DNA of 5,962 nt, taken from contig JASHYF010000459.1 in assembly GCA_030043235.1 (NCBI GenBank), positions 1 through 5,962 on the forward strand, in the 5' to 3' direction. The notes under the pieces were generated by a model. The model saw only the letters and a program-made list of their open reading frames with translations. It was not told the DNA's origin and did no database searches. Origin of the DNA: Solirubrobacteraceae bacterium. Its GTDB lineage: Bacteria > Actinomycetota > Thermoleophilia > Solirubrobacterales > Solirubrobacteraceae. The stretch's first letter is position 1; each line of letters opens with the position of its first letter. Shown piece after piece: positions 5,271 through 5,962 of the stretch. Both the position numbers and the translations under genes were made by a program.

Positions 5271-5962
5271 ACCAGCTCCACGCCGGCCGCAGCCTCACTC
5301 GGCTGCTCCTCCTCGAGCTCCTGCGACGTCGAGGCGGGGGGACGCAGCACCACGAACGCCGCGAGTACGCCCACGGCCACGCACACCGCGGCGACCAAAT
5401 ACGCGAGGTGGTAGCCGCCGGTGAGCGACGCGAGCAGCGGGTGACCGGCCGCGCTCAACGCTTTCGCATGGTCGGTCGCGACCGTGCCGAGCGCGGCCAG
5501 GCCGATCGCGCCGAACAGCTGCACCGAGACGTTGATGATCCCCGACGCGAGGCCAGCGTCGCGCGCCGGCGCGTCGGACATCCCGAGCGTCAGCAGCGGC
5601 AGGAACGACGCGCCCGCGCCGAGGCCGAGGGTCAGGAAGGCGAAGAACAGGCCGGGGAAGTAGCTCGCGTGAATGCCCTGCGCCGCCAGCAGCAGCAGGC
5701 CGGCGATGATCCCTGCCAGCCCCGTCGCAAGCGTCTGCACCGCGCCGAAGCGTTCGACCGCGCGGGCCGCGACCCCCAGCGACATGGTCGCGATCGCGAC
5801 CGTCAGCGGCATGAACGCGAGGCCGGTGTCGATCGCGTCGTAGCCGAGCACGTGCTCGAGGTACAGCGAGCCGAGGAAGAACGCCGAGTACATGCCGGTG
5901 ACGAGCAGGCCGCGAACGAGGCTCGAGCCCATCAGCATGCGCAGCCGCAGGACGCGCAGCGG
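5261..5962 (-). CDS. MFS transporter, DHA2 (EmrB/QacA-like) family, C-terminal part, truncated by window edge
   Basis: The frame is open to the last base of the window (it begins PLRVLRLR before the first Met), so 233 residues of the C-terminal half are visible and the true start lies to the right. Six hydrophobic segments can be read at about residues 12-38, 47-69, 74-96, 101-128, 138-162 and 185-207. The order and the motifs LYLEHVLGYDAIDTGLAFMP and AGLASGIINVSVQLFGA match the second half of 14-helix DHA2 drug:H+ antiporters. An acidic tail (ELEEE) and an Ala-rich end follow the last helix and should face the cytoplasm. The role is proton-driven export of drugs or small molecules from the cytoplasm; the substrate is not readable. 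It converges on the acyl-CoA synthetase, leaving 13 bp between the stop codons, so it is probably not co-regulated with it. Confidence 0.9.
   Translation of the reverse strand, partial: PLRVLRLRMLMGSSLVRGLLVTGMYSAFFLGSLYLEHVLGYDAIDTGLAFMPLTVAIATMSLGVAARAVERFGAVQTLATGLAGIIAGLLLLAAQGIHASYFPGLFFAFLTLGLGAGASFLPLLTLGMSDAPARDAGLASGIINVSVQLFGAIGLAALGTVATDHAKALSAAGHPLLASLTGGYHLAYLVAAVCVAVGVLAAFVVLRPPASTSQELEEEQPSEAAAGVELVAA

Noticed and set aside
3604..5298. 564-codon open frame on the minus strand opposite the acyl-CoA synthetase
   Set aside because: It is antisense to a gene with every catalytic motif intact, its translation is rich in Arg, Ala, His and Val with no recognisable domain, and long antisense frames are normal in GC-rich codons.

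Overview
The window comes from a very GC-rich bacterial chromosome in which third codon positions are almost all G or C. The gene content (actinobacterial-style acyl-CoA metabolism, a DHA2-type MFS exporter and a GTG-started gene that may be leaderless) fits an actinobacterium. A Thermoleophilia/Solirubrobacterales-type organism is my best guess, but this is inference; no marker gene is present.

Left block (1-1647, + strand): the C-terminal end of an ADP/GDP-forming acyl-CoA ligase beta subunit (SucC-like), a 157-bp gap with an AT-rich near-palindrome, a complete alpha subunit (SucD-like, with the catalytic His), and an 84-aa single-cluster ferredoxin whose start overlaps the SucD stop. Together they look like a succinyl-CoA-synthetase-family enzyme linked to an electron carrier.

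Middle block (1648-1961): a tandem array of eight 20-21 bp units, each with an identical 14-bp core. It is followed by a good Shine-Dalgarno site and a 29-codon GTG-started ORF for a single-pass membrane miniprotein, which ends 3 bp from the converging SCP2-like gene. This is the least conventional part of the window.

Right block: acyl-CoA dehydrogenase followed by an SCP2-like protein (minus strand, 3599 to 1965), divergent from an AMP-forming acyl-CoA synthetase (plus strand, 3697-5247). The 97-bp space between them carries short repeated GTTTG motifs and a candidate promoter that would start the synthetase mRNA at or next to its GTG codon. The pair would activate a carboxylic acid to its CoA thioester and then alpha,beta-dehydrogenate it. 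A DHA2-family MFS transporter converges on the synthetase and runs off the right edge.

No rRNA, tRNA, CRISPR, transposase or phage gene was seen. No stretch longer than 300 bases lacks a gene. I did not find a clear novel multi-gene defence-type system; the candidates for new biology are the repeat array with its adjoining miniprotein, and the CoA-ligase/ferredoxin coupling.
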